Below are positions 8,801 to 16,140 of a stretch of 26,587 nt of DNA, piece after piece. Every line of letters starts with the position of its first letter. Position 1 is the stretch's first letter. Source of the DNA: an uncultured Verrucomicrobia subdivision 3 bacterium (GTDB taxonomy: Bacteria; Verrucomicrobiota; Verrucomicrobiae; Limisphaerales; UBA11358). Under the pieces are notes generated by a model. It worked only from the letters and a program-made list of their open reading frames with translations, ran no database searches and was not told the origin of the DNA. The position numbers were made by a program, and so were the translations under genes. The DNA lies in the NCBI GenBank assembly GCA_903847285.1, contig CAINDH010000259.1, forward strand, positions 1 to 26,587, given 5' to 3'.

Positions 8801-9705
8801 AACAACGACGGCAAAAATGTGACCGCCGCCAGCCAGTGCCGCCGATACGCAATGAAGCAAAGGATGAACATCGCGTTGAAGGCGATGATGACGCAGCGCA
8901 CGGAGTCGCGACGGATTTGCGTGGCGTTGTCGAGCGACATCCGATGGCCGCCCGTGATGGCCACGCGCGCACCGGGGAAATTCGTTTCGACTGTGCGGGC
9001 CGCCGTGACCATCTGCGCAATGAGTGGTGCAGTGTTTTTGAAATCGGCAGCGGCAAATTTTGGTTCCGCTACGATGAGAACGTGCAAGCCGTTACTGCTC
9101 GTGAGTCGGCCGTCCTCGATGTGCGCGCCGCCAAAACCGGATTGCAGCGGCAACAATTTTGGCAGCACCAGCGCGCTCATGCCAATGGGATCGGCGGCGA
9201 CGACATCCTTCAGAACCATTCCCTCCGGCCCGGCTAGCTTGCGACGCATCACGGTGAGAAATTCGTGAACGGAATTCGTGGTGATTTTTTCACCGAGCAG
9301 TTTTTCGTCCTCGGCGGTGAAGAGATTCGGCAGCGCGCCGGTGAGAAAATTGATGACGCCGCGCTGGTTGCCGAGGTCAACCTGGTAATTGATCTGTCCC
9401 AGACCGGCATTGGTGGCGAGGTGTGAATAAAATTCATCCGCCGCGAGTGCGAGCGTCGTGCCTTCGGCGCTGGGCGCACTCACGTCCATGTAAGCGCGGC
9501 CGATCTGGCGGAATTTTTTGAGCGAGTATTTGTAGTCGCTGACGATGGGGTCGTTCTGTGAGAGGATGCCGAGGATATCTTCATCCATGTCGAACCGCAG
9601 GGAGAACGCCGCACCGACCGCGGCCAGCAGCAATGTCGTGATTAGCACCTTGCTTCGCCGGGCCACGAGCCAGAGGTAGAGACGGGAGTATAAATCAGGA
9701 TTCAT
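5860..9705 (-). CDS. Trifunctional MMPL exporter / PlsC-type acyltransferase / SAM methyltransferase
   Basis: This protein has 1281 residues. Residues 1 to about 810 are an RND/MMPL permease: TM1 at about 19-36, a large periplasmic loop, a TM block with ALGITVDYG (about 330), TM7 after KKRPLLLL, a second loop, and a TM block with MGEDYS (about 726). Residues from about 860 to 1050 are a lysophospholipid-type acyltransferase with NHQSAVD (the HX4D box, about 897) and FYPEGTRS. Residues from about 1090 are a class I methyltransferase with LDLGCGYG (about 1110). The same three-domain fusion is known in pigment and aryl-polyene-like clusters, where MMPL is thought to move a lipid-like product across the inner membrane. 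I chose ATG 9705 because it gives an ATGA overlap with the stop of the upstream gene. An upstream in-frame start would add 30 residues of shadow sequence. Confidence 0.92.
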   Translation of the reverse strand: MNPDLYSRLYLWLVARRSKVLITTLLLAAVGAAFSLRFDMDEDILGILSQNDPIVSDYKYSLKKFRQIGRAYMDVSAPSAEGTTLALAADEFYSHLATNAGLGQINYQVDLGNQRGVINFLTGALPNLFTAEDEKLLGEKITTNSVHEFLTVMRRKLAGPEGMVLKDVVAADPIGMSALVLPKLLPLQSGFGGAHIEDGRLTSSNGLHVLIVAEPKFAAADFKNTAPLIAQMVTAARTVETNFPGARVAITGGHRMSLDNATQIRRDSVRCVIIAFNAMFILCFIAYRRHWLAAVTFLPSLFGTIVAGAVLALVDEHISAIAIGLASMALGITVDYGIYVVYHLDNAATDRDSAGKIAGRLVLPTITGALTIVSAFVVLAFSPMHGYQQLGIFGAVGVLASAAFALIVLPLLVPLPKKKTETLAPLRFSGWMETFHAWQKKKRPLLLLGVAALTVVAIVGVKKLRFEGDIAKLNGITASTAADDKIISDAWGDALGMTLVVARGKTVEAALALNDRAATQLAQQTNVAGVYSIAPVCPSAATQLENIRRWENFWTAERKGNLRVTLEQTGRELGFRPDAFAPFWKTLGEKSVPFTPDRFNGTPLENSFAERVAVGTNDAAISTFVKLNDRSRVDELRAALPELMVIDGRNFSDHIASIAERDMGKFALITAFIVGGIAYAALGSLEVTLATLLPIAFGLLWTLGLMGLFGVPINIMNSVFVIFVIGMGEDYSVFLATSKLDVWRGHPPRISPTSASVLISAATTIFGFAVLAFAKHPILYSLGTTVLLGMVSTFIATLVITPACMDLLLFRRPPTGAPRWWHLLGTLQVAVHLAALQIITYFLLRPIWRLLGAKNIPDRLRSTIAYLSRGMFYALPTGKFQFKNFSRETFSPPCIVISNHQSAVDVMMFVAWAETVRQTAKKRVFDEPYLGKGCKLLGHVQVEPGRPEITLERCRKKLAEGASVHFYPEGTRSEDGWVQRFHRGAFELAIELNQEIQPLILCDTATMVPRDAFWIEPFYVVASGLPRVTPKNFDYTLGATALMKHCKQIVRNGLQKELDAANTPKILRRKVRRLFRYQGRYIEQFVMWKLWLDRMFPALDKVVPRQGLILDLGCGYGLATHWLAQCTDTRTFLGVDYDADKIRVAQQTAAEHPRIQFQHSDILEMDFPKCDAVLLLDVLHYWTPEKQLKILTKARQALSPGGKLILREAAKASGQAHRHTRLWEIFATVFGLNRTSEGLHFRTLAELEESLKCAGFTQFEFIHEADKNSNVLLVAKTSVAT

Positions 9706-10820
9706 TTTCGTTTTACCCACCGGCTGGCGAGATACGCGACTGCTGTTCCAAAAATTCCGACGATGAGCCCGAATACCACGCTGCCGACGACCCATTCCTT
9801 GAAGTAGACGTTTATCTTGTGGTAATCCACTGGCGGTGGAATCGGCAGACGTTCACCGGTGAAAATCCAGTGGCCGGTCACGATGGACATGGCGGTGACG
9901 ACTATCGCGCCTGGTCCGAACGAGATGTTGCTGGCGACGAGTGCGATGGCTTTGTTCAACCGCAGCTTGTGCGCGAGCACGGCGACCGTGGCCATCTGGA
10001 TGCCCCACAGCGGCGCGATGCCGATAAACAATCCTAGCCCGACCGCGTACGCCAGTCGCGACGGCTCATGGGCATTCTCTGAAAAAATTTCTTTCAACGT
10101 CTGCCGCCGCGAAGTTTCCACGCCGAATGACCATTCCGTCCGCAATCCGCGCGGCACAAACCACGATTGCAGCACAAGCTTGATGTTCATGCTGGTGATA
10201 CGCCACAAGTCAACGACCGGACGGAAGTGCGAGTTGCGGATGCCGTCGTTGTAAGTGCATTTCACCGGCACGGCGACGATGGCTGTGCCGACCCACGCCG
10301 CACGCACCATGAATTCCAATTCGTAAGCATAGCGCTGCGACTTGACGAAAAGTTTTTTCACCAGCGCGAGCGGGTAACAACGGAAGCCGCATTGTGTGTC
10401 GGGCAGAGTCACGCCGGTCTCCACACGAAACCAAAAGCTGGAGACGGCGTTCGACCGCTGACGGTGTCCCGGGCAACCGGCGGCTACCAAGTCCCGCACG
10501 CCGACGATGAAGCTTTCCGGTTGTGCGTTTGCCGCTTCCAAAAATTTCGATAAATCTTCTGCGTAATGCTGGCCGTCGGCGTCCATCGTGATCGCGTGGG
10601 TGAAGCCGAGTCCCAGCGCGCGCTGAAAACCCGCGCGCAACGCCGCGCCCTTACCGGCATTTTGCGCGACCTTCACCAAGTCACAGCCCGGCAATTCCGG
10701 CAGCGGCAGCGTTGAACCATCATCAACCACGATGACCGCCGTAAATTTTCGCGCGGCAGCGGCAACCGACGCGACCGTGGTCGGGTGGTTGAAGCACGGG
10801 ATGAGGATGCACGGCTTCAT
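9702..10820 (-). CDS. GT2 glycosyltransferase fused to DUF2062 membrane domain
   Basis: This is a 372-residue protein. Residues 1 to about 230 form a GT-A family 2 glycosyltransferase: ILIPCFNHP, VVDDGST (31-37), NAGKGAALR, and the metal/nucleotide-sugar motif D80-A-D-G-Q-H. The C-terminal part (about 255-370) is a DUF2062 domain with hydrophobic spans (YAVGLGLFIGIAPLWGIQM, LVASNISFGPGAIVV, VVGSVVFGLIVGIFGTAVAYL). The fusion suggests sugar or polyprenyl-phosphate transfer at the inner membrane face. Its stop overlaps the MMPL fusion start (ATGA), so the two are probably translationally coupled. I set the start at ATG 10820, where homology begins. A longer frame to 11054 exists, but its 78 extra residues are translation of the REP-like element and the end of the ligase gene. 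Confidence 0.9.
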   Translation of the reverse strand: MKPCILIPCFNHPTTVASVAAAARKFTAVIVVDDGSTLPLPELPGCDLVKVAQNAGKGAALRAGFQRALGLGFTHAITMDADGQHYAEDLSKFLEAANAQPESFIVGVRDLVAAGCPGHRQRSNAVSSFWFRVETGVTLPDTQCGFRCYPLALVKKLFVKSQRYAYELEFMVRAAWVGTAIVAVPVKCTYNDGIRNSHFRPVVDLWRITSMNIKLVLQSWFVPRGLRTEWSFGVETSRRQTLKEIFSENAHEPSRLAYAVGLGLFIGIAPLWGIQMATVAVLAHKLRLNKAIALVASNISFGPGAIVVTAMSIVTGHWIFTGERLPIPPPVDYHKINVYFKEWVVGSVVFGLIVGIFGTAVAYLASRWVKRK

Positions 10821-10828
10821 GCGGCAAC

Positions 10829-10972
10829 AAAGGTGGGAGTTGTCGCGCTGCGACAACTCATGCCGGCGTAGCGGGCGCTTTGAGGCGGCACATGGCTCGG
10901 CGTAAGAACCATTCCGTCGCCTGACGCTCCGCTCGGCGACGGAGTTTTCGCAGCGCGAAAGCTTCCACCTTG
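10829..10972. repeat. REP/MITE-like palindromic element inside the operon
   Basis: Short terminal inverted repeats (AAGGTGG at 10830-10836 and CCACCTT at 10965-10971) enclose three hairpins. The first pairs 10837-10846 with 10850-10859 (GAGTTGTCGC, loop of 3, perfect). The second pairs 10913-10921 with 10935-10943 (TCCGTCGCC, loop of 13, perfect). The third pairs 10946-10951 with 10955-10960 (TTTCGC, loop of 3, perfect). The hairpin tips of the first and third share CGCTGCGA in opposite orientation. The element fills most of the 172-bp gap between the ligase and the glycosyltransferase gene. No transposase is present. It may weaken read-through or stabilise the mRNA. Confidence 0.6.
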
Positions 10973-10992
10973 AAATGTATTCGTCGCCATGT

Positions 10993-12207
10993 TCATCGCA
11001 GATCCACGAACGTCCGCCGCTTCCGCGCATCCGGCGGGAGTTGTAATTTTTCAATCTCCGTCCGCGTGGCGCGGCGGATGGGCGGCGTGATTTTTGCCCG
11101 CGCCTGAACCGCCTCGCGCAACGTTGCCGCCGAAGCGCTGCCGTGAAATAAAATTTCCACCGCGTCGCTCAATTCATTTTCACGGCGCGCGATGATGACA
11201 AATTTTTCAACGCCGGATTCCTCCAGCACTGCTTGCAGCATCGAGGGAAACAGCGACGTGCCTTTGAATTTCAACTTCTGATTTTTGCGCCCGACAACCG
11301 GGCCAAGGCGCGGCGTGGTCCGGCCACACTTGCACTTTTGGGAGAACATTGTTGCACAATCGCCGGTGCGGTAGCGTATCAACGGCATCGCCTCCACGCC
11401 GAATGTCGTAGCGACGACTTCGCCAACTTCGCCGTTGGGCATGGGATTTCCCGCATCATCCAAAATCTCGATGTGCAACTGGTGCTCATGCAAGTGACCG
11501 CCGCGACCTGCGGCACATTCGCAAAGTGAGTTCGCCAGCTCCGTCACGCCGTAGGTAGAAAAAACTTTTACGCCCCAGGCCGCTTCAATGGCGCGACCGG
11601 AAGTGTTCAGTAAAAATTTCCCAGCGCGGATCGGTTCCCCGATGCAGACGGCCTTTTTCACCGAACATCGTTTGAGGTTGAATTTTATTTCCCGCGCCTT
11701 CTCCGCGATGACGCGCAGAAACGAAGGCACGGCGACAATGGCCGTTGGCTGCACGCGCTCAATCATTTCCAGGACGAGCAACGGTGAAGATGCCCCGACG
11801 CGCACGACCGCACAGCCCAGTTCGCGCAGCCCCTGCCAATACGCAAGGCCGGCGATAAAGCAACGATCCAGTGCGACGGCGACCAGCACCGTGTCGCGTG
11901 GCGTAAGGCCGGCGCACTCGAAAGAAATTTTTTCATTAACCGCCAGCCGTTGCACGTCTGATTCCGTGAGCATCCAAAGCAATGGCTTGCCGGTCGTGCC
12001 GCTGGTGGTGACGATTTCAGCGATGCGCGCGCGCGGGACGCAGAGAAAATCAGAATTACGTTCGGAGAGAACGGTTTTATCCACCGTCGGCAAATCTTCG
12101 AGCCGCGGGATGCCTTTGAAACGGCGAAATCGTTCACGGTAGAATGGCGAAAACTTTTTCGCATAGCGAAAAGTTTCGGGCCAGTGTTCGGCGAACGCAG
12201 ATGACAT
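10993..12207 (-). CDS. Adenylate-forming acid ligase, phenylacetate-CoA ligase (PaaK)-like
   Basis: This 404-residue protein belongs to the ANL superfamily and the short PaaK/F390-synthetase branch. The phosphate-binding loop is VTTSGTTGKPL (66-76). The A5-like region is STYGVTELA, followed by a cysteine pair region (SLCECAAG). RYRTGD is the A7 ribose-binding motif. CKCGRTTPRL, then GRKNQKLKFKG, corresponds to the metal-site/C-terminal hinge typical of PaaK. It should activate an aryl or other carboxylic acid as the adenylate for transfer to CoA or a carrier protein; the substrate is not readable. The start at ATG 12207 removes 59 upstream residues that look non-coding. It is the first gene of the minus-strand operon and is divergent from the PilT-like gene. 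Confidence 0.85.
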   Translation of the reverse strand: MSSAFAEHWPETFRYAKKFSPFYRERFRRFKGIPRLEDLPTVDKTVLSERNSDFLCVPRARIAEIVTTSGTTGKPLLWMLTESDVQRLAVNEKISFECAGLTPRDTVLVAVALDRCFIAGLAYWQGLRELGCAVVRVGASSPLLVLEMIERVQPTAIVAVPSFLRVIAEKAREIKFNLKRCSVKKAVCIGEPIRAGKFLLNTSGRAIEAAWGVKVFSTYGVTELANSLCECAAGRGGHLHEHQLHIEILDDAGNPMPNGEVGEVVATTFGVEAMPLIRYRTGDCATMFSQKCKCGRTTPRLGPVVGRKNQKLKFKGTSLFPSMLQAVLEESGVEKFVIIARRENELSDAVEILFHGSASAATLREAVQARAKITPPIRRATRTEIEKLQLPPDARKRRTFVDLR

Positions 12208-12370
12208 TACGGCGGAGTTTAGAGAATTGATTTTGAGTTTGCCAGCCGACGATTGACCAAAGTCCGGGGCTGCGAGGTTCGGGCTGATGGTAAAAATTCC
12301 ACAGCATTTCGGCTTGTTGGTCTGACGCGTTGAGCTATAGCCTCTCGCACCAACTAATTTTTCCGTCACC
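12208..12370. promoter_or_regulatory. Divergent intergenic region between the ligase operon and the PilT-like gene
   Basis: This 163-bp spacer must hold the promoters of both divergent units. On the plus strand, TTGTTG (12314-12319), 16 bp and TATAGC (12336-12341) is a weak candidate for the PilT-like gene. I see no convincing box for the minus-strand operon. No operator-like palindrome stands out. Confidence 0.35.
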
Positions 12371-13531
12371 ATGAAAACGACCACGATTGAAGACTTGAAT
12401 CAACTGCTCACGAGCCTCATTCAAAGCGCAGAGGGGATTTCGGATTTACTGTTTGTCGCGGGCAAGCCGCCACAGGTGGAAATTCACGGGCGGCTGGGGC
12501 CGGCGCCGGGCGTGACGGAGCCGGTGTTGACCGGCGACCGCACGGAAAGTCTGGCGGGCGCGATCATCGGTGGTAACGAGCGGCTCATCAGCGATCTCGC
12601 CAAGGCTGGCTCGTGCGATTGCAGTTATTCGCTTGAAGGCATCTGCCGTTTTCGTGTGAACATCTACCGCCAGACGGGTAAATACGCGATGGTGCTGCGG
12701 CGACTATCGTCACAAATCCCTTCGATGGAAAAATTACGCCTCGCCCCGGTGTTCAACGAGATCATCAAGGAGAAGAACGGTCTCATTTTTGTGACCGGCG
12801 GCACGGGTAGCGGCAAGACAACGACGCTCGCGGCCTTGCTGAATGAGGTGAATCTGAACAATGAATGTCACGTCGTCACGTTGGAAGACCCGATTGAATT
12901 TTTGCATCCGCAGTTGAAGTCCACCTTCAGCCAACGGGAAATGGGGCGCGATTTTTATAATTTCCCCGACGGCTTGCGTGCGGCGTTGCGGCAGGCTCCA
13001 AAAATTATTCTCGTCGGCGAAATCCGTGACCGCGAGACGATGGAAATCGCTCTCACTGCGGGTGAGACGGGGCACGTGGTTTACTCCACGTTGCACACCA
13101 TCAGCGCGGGGCAGACCATCAATCGTATTCTTGGCATGTTCAGCAAGGACGAGGAGCAGCAGGTGCGCGAACGGCTTGTGGGCAGTTTGCGTTACGTCGT
13201 TAGCCAGCGGCTCGTGCCGAAAAAAACTGGCGGGCGGCTCCTGATCACGGAACTCATGGGCAGCAATCTCCGCAGCCGCGAAGCCATCCAACTTGGTGAA
13301 AGTGAGAATCGCCGTTTCTCGGAAATCATCGAGGCAGGCGGCACGATGGGTTGGCACAGCTTTGAGCAATCGCTCGCGAAGGCGTTCGAGGATGATCTGA
13401 TCACCGACGAAACCGCGTTGCTCTACAGCGTGAACAAACAGCTCATGCACCAGCGCGTGGATGCCATCAAGAAACGCACCAACTCGCCGGAGAGCCACGG
13501 CTTGAAGATGGCGGGCGGTATGCGGCGCTGA
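12371..13531 (+). CDS. PilT-family type IV pilus retraction-type ATPase
   Basis: This 386-residue secretion ATPase has an N-terminal PAS-like domain (ISDLLFVAGKPPQVEIHGRL). It has Walker A GGTGSGKTT (143-151), Asp box TLEDPIE (170-176), Walker B IILVGEIRD (212-220) and His box TGHVVYSTLHT (233-243). These are the PilT/PilU hallmarks, and the length is close to the family norm. The C-terminal AIRNLIRE motif of true PilT is replaced by REAIQLGESENRRFSEII, which favours a PilU-like or divergent paralogue. It powers pilus disassembly at the cytoplasmic face when a pilus machine is present. No other pilus gene is in the window. The gene ends 3 bp from the convergent DUF423 gene. Confidence 0.88.
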   Translation: MKTTTIEDLNQLLTSLIQSAEGISDLLFVAGKPPQVEIHGRLGPAPGVTEPVLTGDRTESLAGAIIGGNERLISDLAKAGSCDCSYSLEGICRFRVNIYRQTGKYAMVLRRLSSQIPSMEKLRLAPVFNEIIKEKNGLIFVTGGTGSGKTTTLAALLNEVNLNNECHVVTLEDPIEFLHPQLKSTFSQREMGRDFYNFPDGLRAALRQAPKIILVGEIRDRETMEIALTAGETGHVVYSTLHTISAGQTINRILGMFSKDEEQQVRERLVGSLRYVVSQRLVPKKTGGRLLITELMGSNLRSREAIQLGESENRRFSEIIEAGGTMGWHSFEQSLAKAFEDDLITDETALLYSVNKQLMHQRVDAIKKRTNSPESHGLKMAGGMRR

Positions 13532-13534
13532 AAA

Positions 13535-13891
13535 TCAGGCGCGTGACGGCTTGAAAACCAGCCACGCCCAGCCGAGTAGAAAAGCAACTCCTCCCAGCGG
13601 CGTAATCGCGCCGAGCCAGCGGACGTTCGTGACGGCGAGCAAGTAAAGCGAGCCGGAGAAAAATAAAATCCCTGCGAGCAAACTCCACCACGCGACCCGC
13701 GGAAACGGCTTCATTTGCGCCAGCACGAACAGCATCCCAGCGTGGATAAAGTGGTAGAGCACGGCTTTGTCCCAGATGGCTGCCGTGCCGTTCTGCCCGA
13801 GCAACTCTTTCAGGCCGTGTGCGCCGAATGCACCGAGCAACACCGCGAGAAATCCGATCGCCGCAGCGGCCCGCGACGCGCTGGAATTCAT
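13535..13891 (-). CDS. DUF423 family small membrane protein (YgdD-like)
   Basis: This 118-residue protein has about four hydrophobic spans and the DUF423 signature GAFGAHGL (residues 21-28). It also has WDKAVLYHFIHAGMLFVLA in TM2 and FSGSLYLLAVT, then GAITPLGGVAFLLGW. The length matches the family. The function is not established. Its ATG overlaps the stop of the upstream nuclease-like gene (ATGA at 13891-13888), so the two are co-transcribed and probably translationally coupled, although no functional link is known. Confidence 0.88.
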   Translation of the reverse strand: MNSSASRAAAAIGFLAVLLGAFGAHGLKELLGQNGTAAIWDKAVLYHFIHAGMLFVLAQMKPFPRVAWWSLLAGILFFSGSLYLLAVTNVRWLGAITPLGGVAFLLGWAWLVFKPSRA

Positions 13892-14985
13892 TTGGCGTCG
13901 TTCGTGATGACTTTTAGTGCAGAAGGAGCGGTGGGCGCATTCGTGGCGGCAGCGGCGGCGCGCTCCTCGAGATTTTTAATGAGGAACGTGTCTTCCGGTG
14001 CGGTGCGATACGCGGTGAACCAGATGTTGCCGAGCAGTTGCCCGCTCTTGACCATTTGCGTTTCCAGAAAGGCGCGGCCTTCGACGCCACGTCCTGGCTT
14101 GTTTGAGAGCTTGCCATCGCGGTCCAAAATGTAGAGCGGCTCTACCAGTTTGTTCGCCTGCACGACAAAATCTACGGCTTCAGGAAAAATTCCATCGGCA
14201 TCCAACGCGCGGGGAATTTCCGTCGCGGGCTGAATTTGCGCGGTCATTTTTTTAACGTCCACGCCGCCGGTCTTGTTAAAAAATCCGCCGTCGATCCACG
14301 AGTGAAACTTGAAAGAAGTCGTGTAGTGGTTTGGATTTCCGTCCACTGCGTTGGTCACCCAGCCATGGTGATGTTTGGTGGCGTGGAGCGGCTGGCTGGC
14401 GTCGCCCACGTAATGTCCCATCACGCCCATGACGTAGATGATGTCCTGCTTGGCGTTGGAGATTTCCGACGGTGTGCCGCCATGGTTTTCCAGCGCGGCG
14501 AGCGTGCTGAAACCGGACTGGAGCTTCTGAAAATTTTCATTGATGGCCCACGGGAGAAAGCCGCACAGCTCGCGCGTGTGGTCGGAGTTTTTCGCGGGGT
14601 CAATCGCGGTGAAGCGTTCGGGATGCTGCTGCCGCGCGAGGGCGATGTCGGCCACGAACTGATAGCGGAACGGCGGCAGGTTGGTGGGCGTGAGGTCGTA
14701 TTCGGCAATCTCCTCGAGGTCGAGATAATGATCCGGGCCACTGCAATGGCCCAGTTCAAGCCCGCGTTGAGATTTAAAATCGGTGATGTTGCGCCAGCGA
14801 TCCGCCTCGCCGGCGAGGAAAGCGATACGGTCGCGCGCCTCGGGCGTCAGCACAAACGCGGGGAAATTGGTCGGCAGCGCGGCGAGCGCGAGTTCATTGA
14901 CGGCATGATGGCCTTCGTAATCCCAGGCGGTGGCGTTGAGAACGAGCGCACCGAGGGCGGTGAGTGTGGCAAAATATTGTTTCAT
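13888..14985 (-). CDS. Secreted zinc-dependent S1/P1 nuclease or phospholipase C-like protein
   Basis: This 365-residue protein has a signal peptide (1-20, ending NATA) whose predicted cleavage leaves Trp21 as the first mature residue. In the S1/P1 nuclease and bacterial PLC superfamily the mature N-terminal Trp and its amine bind zinc, so the fit is strong. Further ligands are plausible in GHH (25-27), in HYVGDASQPLHATKHHHGW (with HY, D and PLH) and in FHSWIDGG. The protein is longer than the classical nucleases, with extra segments before and after the HxxxD region and an Ala-rich C-terminal tail. It probably acts extracytoplasmically on nucleic acid or phospholipid. A Shine-Dalgarno CAAGGA lies 7-8 bp upstream. 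It heads a two-gene unit with DUF423. Confidence 0.85.
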   Translation of the reverse strand: MKQYFATLTALGALVLNATAWDYEGHHAVNELALAALPTNFPAFVLTPEARDRIAFLAGEADRWRNITDFKSQRGLELGHCSGPDHYLDLEEIAEYDLTPTNLPPFRYQFVADIALARQQHPERFTAIDPAKNSDHTRELCGFLPWAINENFQKLQSGFSTLAALENHGGTPSEISNAKQDIIYVMGVMGHYVGDASQPLHATKHHHGWVTNAVDGNPNHYTTSFKFHSWIDGGFFNKTGGVDVKKMTAQIQPATEIPRALDADGIFPEAVDFVVQANKLVEPLYILDRDGKLSNKPGRGVEGRAFLETQMVKSGQLLGNIWFTAYRTAPEDTFLIKNLEERAAAAATNAPTAPSALKVITNDAK

Positions 14986-15008
14986 AATCGTTTCCTTGAC
15001 TGCGGTTC

Positions 15009-15036
15009 ACTCTAGCGAAGCCCAGCGGCTTTGCAA
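15009..15036 (-). promoter_or_regulatory. Candidate promoter for the nuclease-like gene
   Basis: On the minus strand TTGCAA (15036-15031), a 16-bp spacer and TAGAGT (15014-15009) match sigma70 boxes at 4/6 each. They lie upstream of a clear ribosome binding site (CAAGGA, 14998-14993) and the ATG at 14985. Confidence 0.3.
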
Positions 15037-15065
15037 TTTCAATCCCTATGGCTTCTGTAAATCAC

Positions 15066-15094
15066 TTGCCCCTGCCGCAGCAATGCACTAGAAA
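15066..15094 (+). promoter_or_regulatory. Candidate promoter and RBS for the GYF_2 membrane protein
   Basis: TTGCCC, a 17-bp spacer and TAGAAA (15089-15094) form a moderate sigma70-like pair. They are followed by a good Shine-Dalgarno GGAG at 15104-15107, seven bases before ATG 15115. Confidence 0.35.
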
Positions 15095-15114
15095 CAGGCG
15101 AACGGAGAAAATTT

Positions 15115-16140
15115 ATGACGAACTATTTCATCATCGGCGGCGACGGCAAGGAATACGGCCCCATCACCGAAGCCGATGTGCGGCTGTGGCTCGCGGAAGG
15201 ACGACTCAACCCCCAGACTTCCACGCGCAGCGATGTTGACCCGAACTGGCGTCCGCTTGGCGAGTTTCCGGAATTCGCCGCCGCGTTTGCGGTTCCTCCG
15301 ACCATCGCCGCGCCGCCGTCCTCGGAAAATTATTCCAGTCACGCCTCTTCGCCGGGAGTTGATTTTCTGGAGCGTGACTACGAACTGGATTTGGGCGGCT
15401 GTATCACGCAGGGTTTTGAGTTGGTGAAAAACAACCTCGGTGTGTTCTTTGTCGGCGCGCTGATTTATTTTTGCGTGGAAGGTGCGATCGGAATGTTGGG
15501 CAACATCCCCTACATCGGCCCAGTTTTTTCGCTCGCTAATTTTGTCATCGGCGGGCCGTTTATGGGTGGCGTGCTTTGGCTGTTCCTGCGTGGCGTGCGC
15601 GGCGAGCCGGCGGAGGTAGGCGATGTTTTCGCCGGCTTCAAGCGTCACTTTGGCCAGTTGTTCTTGGTGACGTTCATGCAGGCGCTTTTGATGTTGCTGT
15701 GCATGGCCCCGTTCATTGTGGTCTTCATATGGAAACTCCTCGCGTCGGGCATTCATTTTGACGCGCATGCGTTTCAACCCAAGCCTGGCGAGTCACCCAC
15801 GTTTCCAACCGAGATGATAGACGGAATTTTTTCCCTACTGCTGACCACGCTGCCCGTGCTGCTCGTGTGCCTCATCCCGGTGATTTATCTGGGAACGTGC
15901 TGGAAATTTTCCCTGCCGCTCGTCATGGACAAAGGTATGGATTTTTGGACGGCGATGAAGACGAGCATGAAGATGGTCAACAAACATTGGTGGCAGGTTT
16001 TCGGGCTAATGATTCTCGTTGGCCTGCTGAACGTGGCGGGCGCGCTGGCCTGCTGCATCGGTCTGCTCTTCACGGTTCCAATTGGATTTGCGGCGCTGAT
16101 GTTTGCGTATGAAACCATCTTCGGCGAACGAAAAAACTAA
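15115..16140 (+). CDS. GYF_2-domain multi-span membrane protein
   Basis: This is a 341-residue protein. Residues 3 to about 58 form a GYF_2 domain (YFIIGGDGKEYGPITEADVR, LWLAEGRLNPQT, then DPNWRPLGEFPEF), a small cytoplasmic peptide-binding module common in this phylum. After a Pro/Ser linker, residues from about 95 onwards make a six-span-like membrane domain resembling DUF975/glycerophosphodiester phosphodiesterase membrane domains: GALIYFCVEGAIGMLG, VIGGPFMGGVLWLFLRG, LFLVTFMQALLMLLCMAPFIV, LLLTTLPVLLVCLIPVIYLG, FGLMILVGLLNVAGALACCIG. The function is not known. GGAG at 15104 supports this start. The next gene overlaps its 3' end by 32 bp, so the pair is an operon. Confidence 0.8.
   Translation: MTNYFIIGGDGKEYGPITEADVRLWLAEGRLNPQTSTRSDVDPNWRPLGEFPEFAAAFAVPPTIAAPPSSENYSSHASSPGVDFLERDYELDLGGCITQGFELVKNNLGVFFVGALIYFCVEGAIGMLGNIPYIGPVFSLANFVIGGPFMGGVLWLFLRGVRGEPAEVGDVFAGFKRHFGQLFLVTFMQALLMLLCMAPFIVVFIWKLLASGIHFDAHAFQPKPGESPTFPTEMIDGIFSLLLTTLPVLLVCLIPVIYLGTCWKFSLPLVMDKGMDFWTAMKTSMKMVNKHWWQVFGLMILVGLLNVAGALACCIGLLFTVPIGFAALMFAYETIFGERKN

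Noticed and set aside
8677..9268. Long plus-strand ORFs opposite the MMPL gene
   Set aside because: They are shadows caused by GC-rich third positions, with no recognisable domain, opposite a clear multidomain protein.
9706..9795. 30-residue N-terminal extension of the MMPL fusion
   Set aside because: It lies within the coding sequence of the upstream gene and is Arg-rich shadow sequence; the ATGA overlap at 9705-9702 is the more natural start.
10821..11054. N-terminal extension of the GT2-DUF2062 protein (78 residues)
   Set aside because: It is translation of the REP-like element and the ligase 3' end; glycosyltransferase homology starts exactly at ATG 10820.
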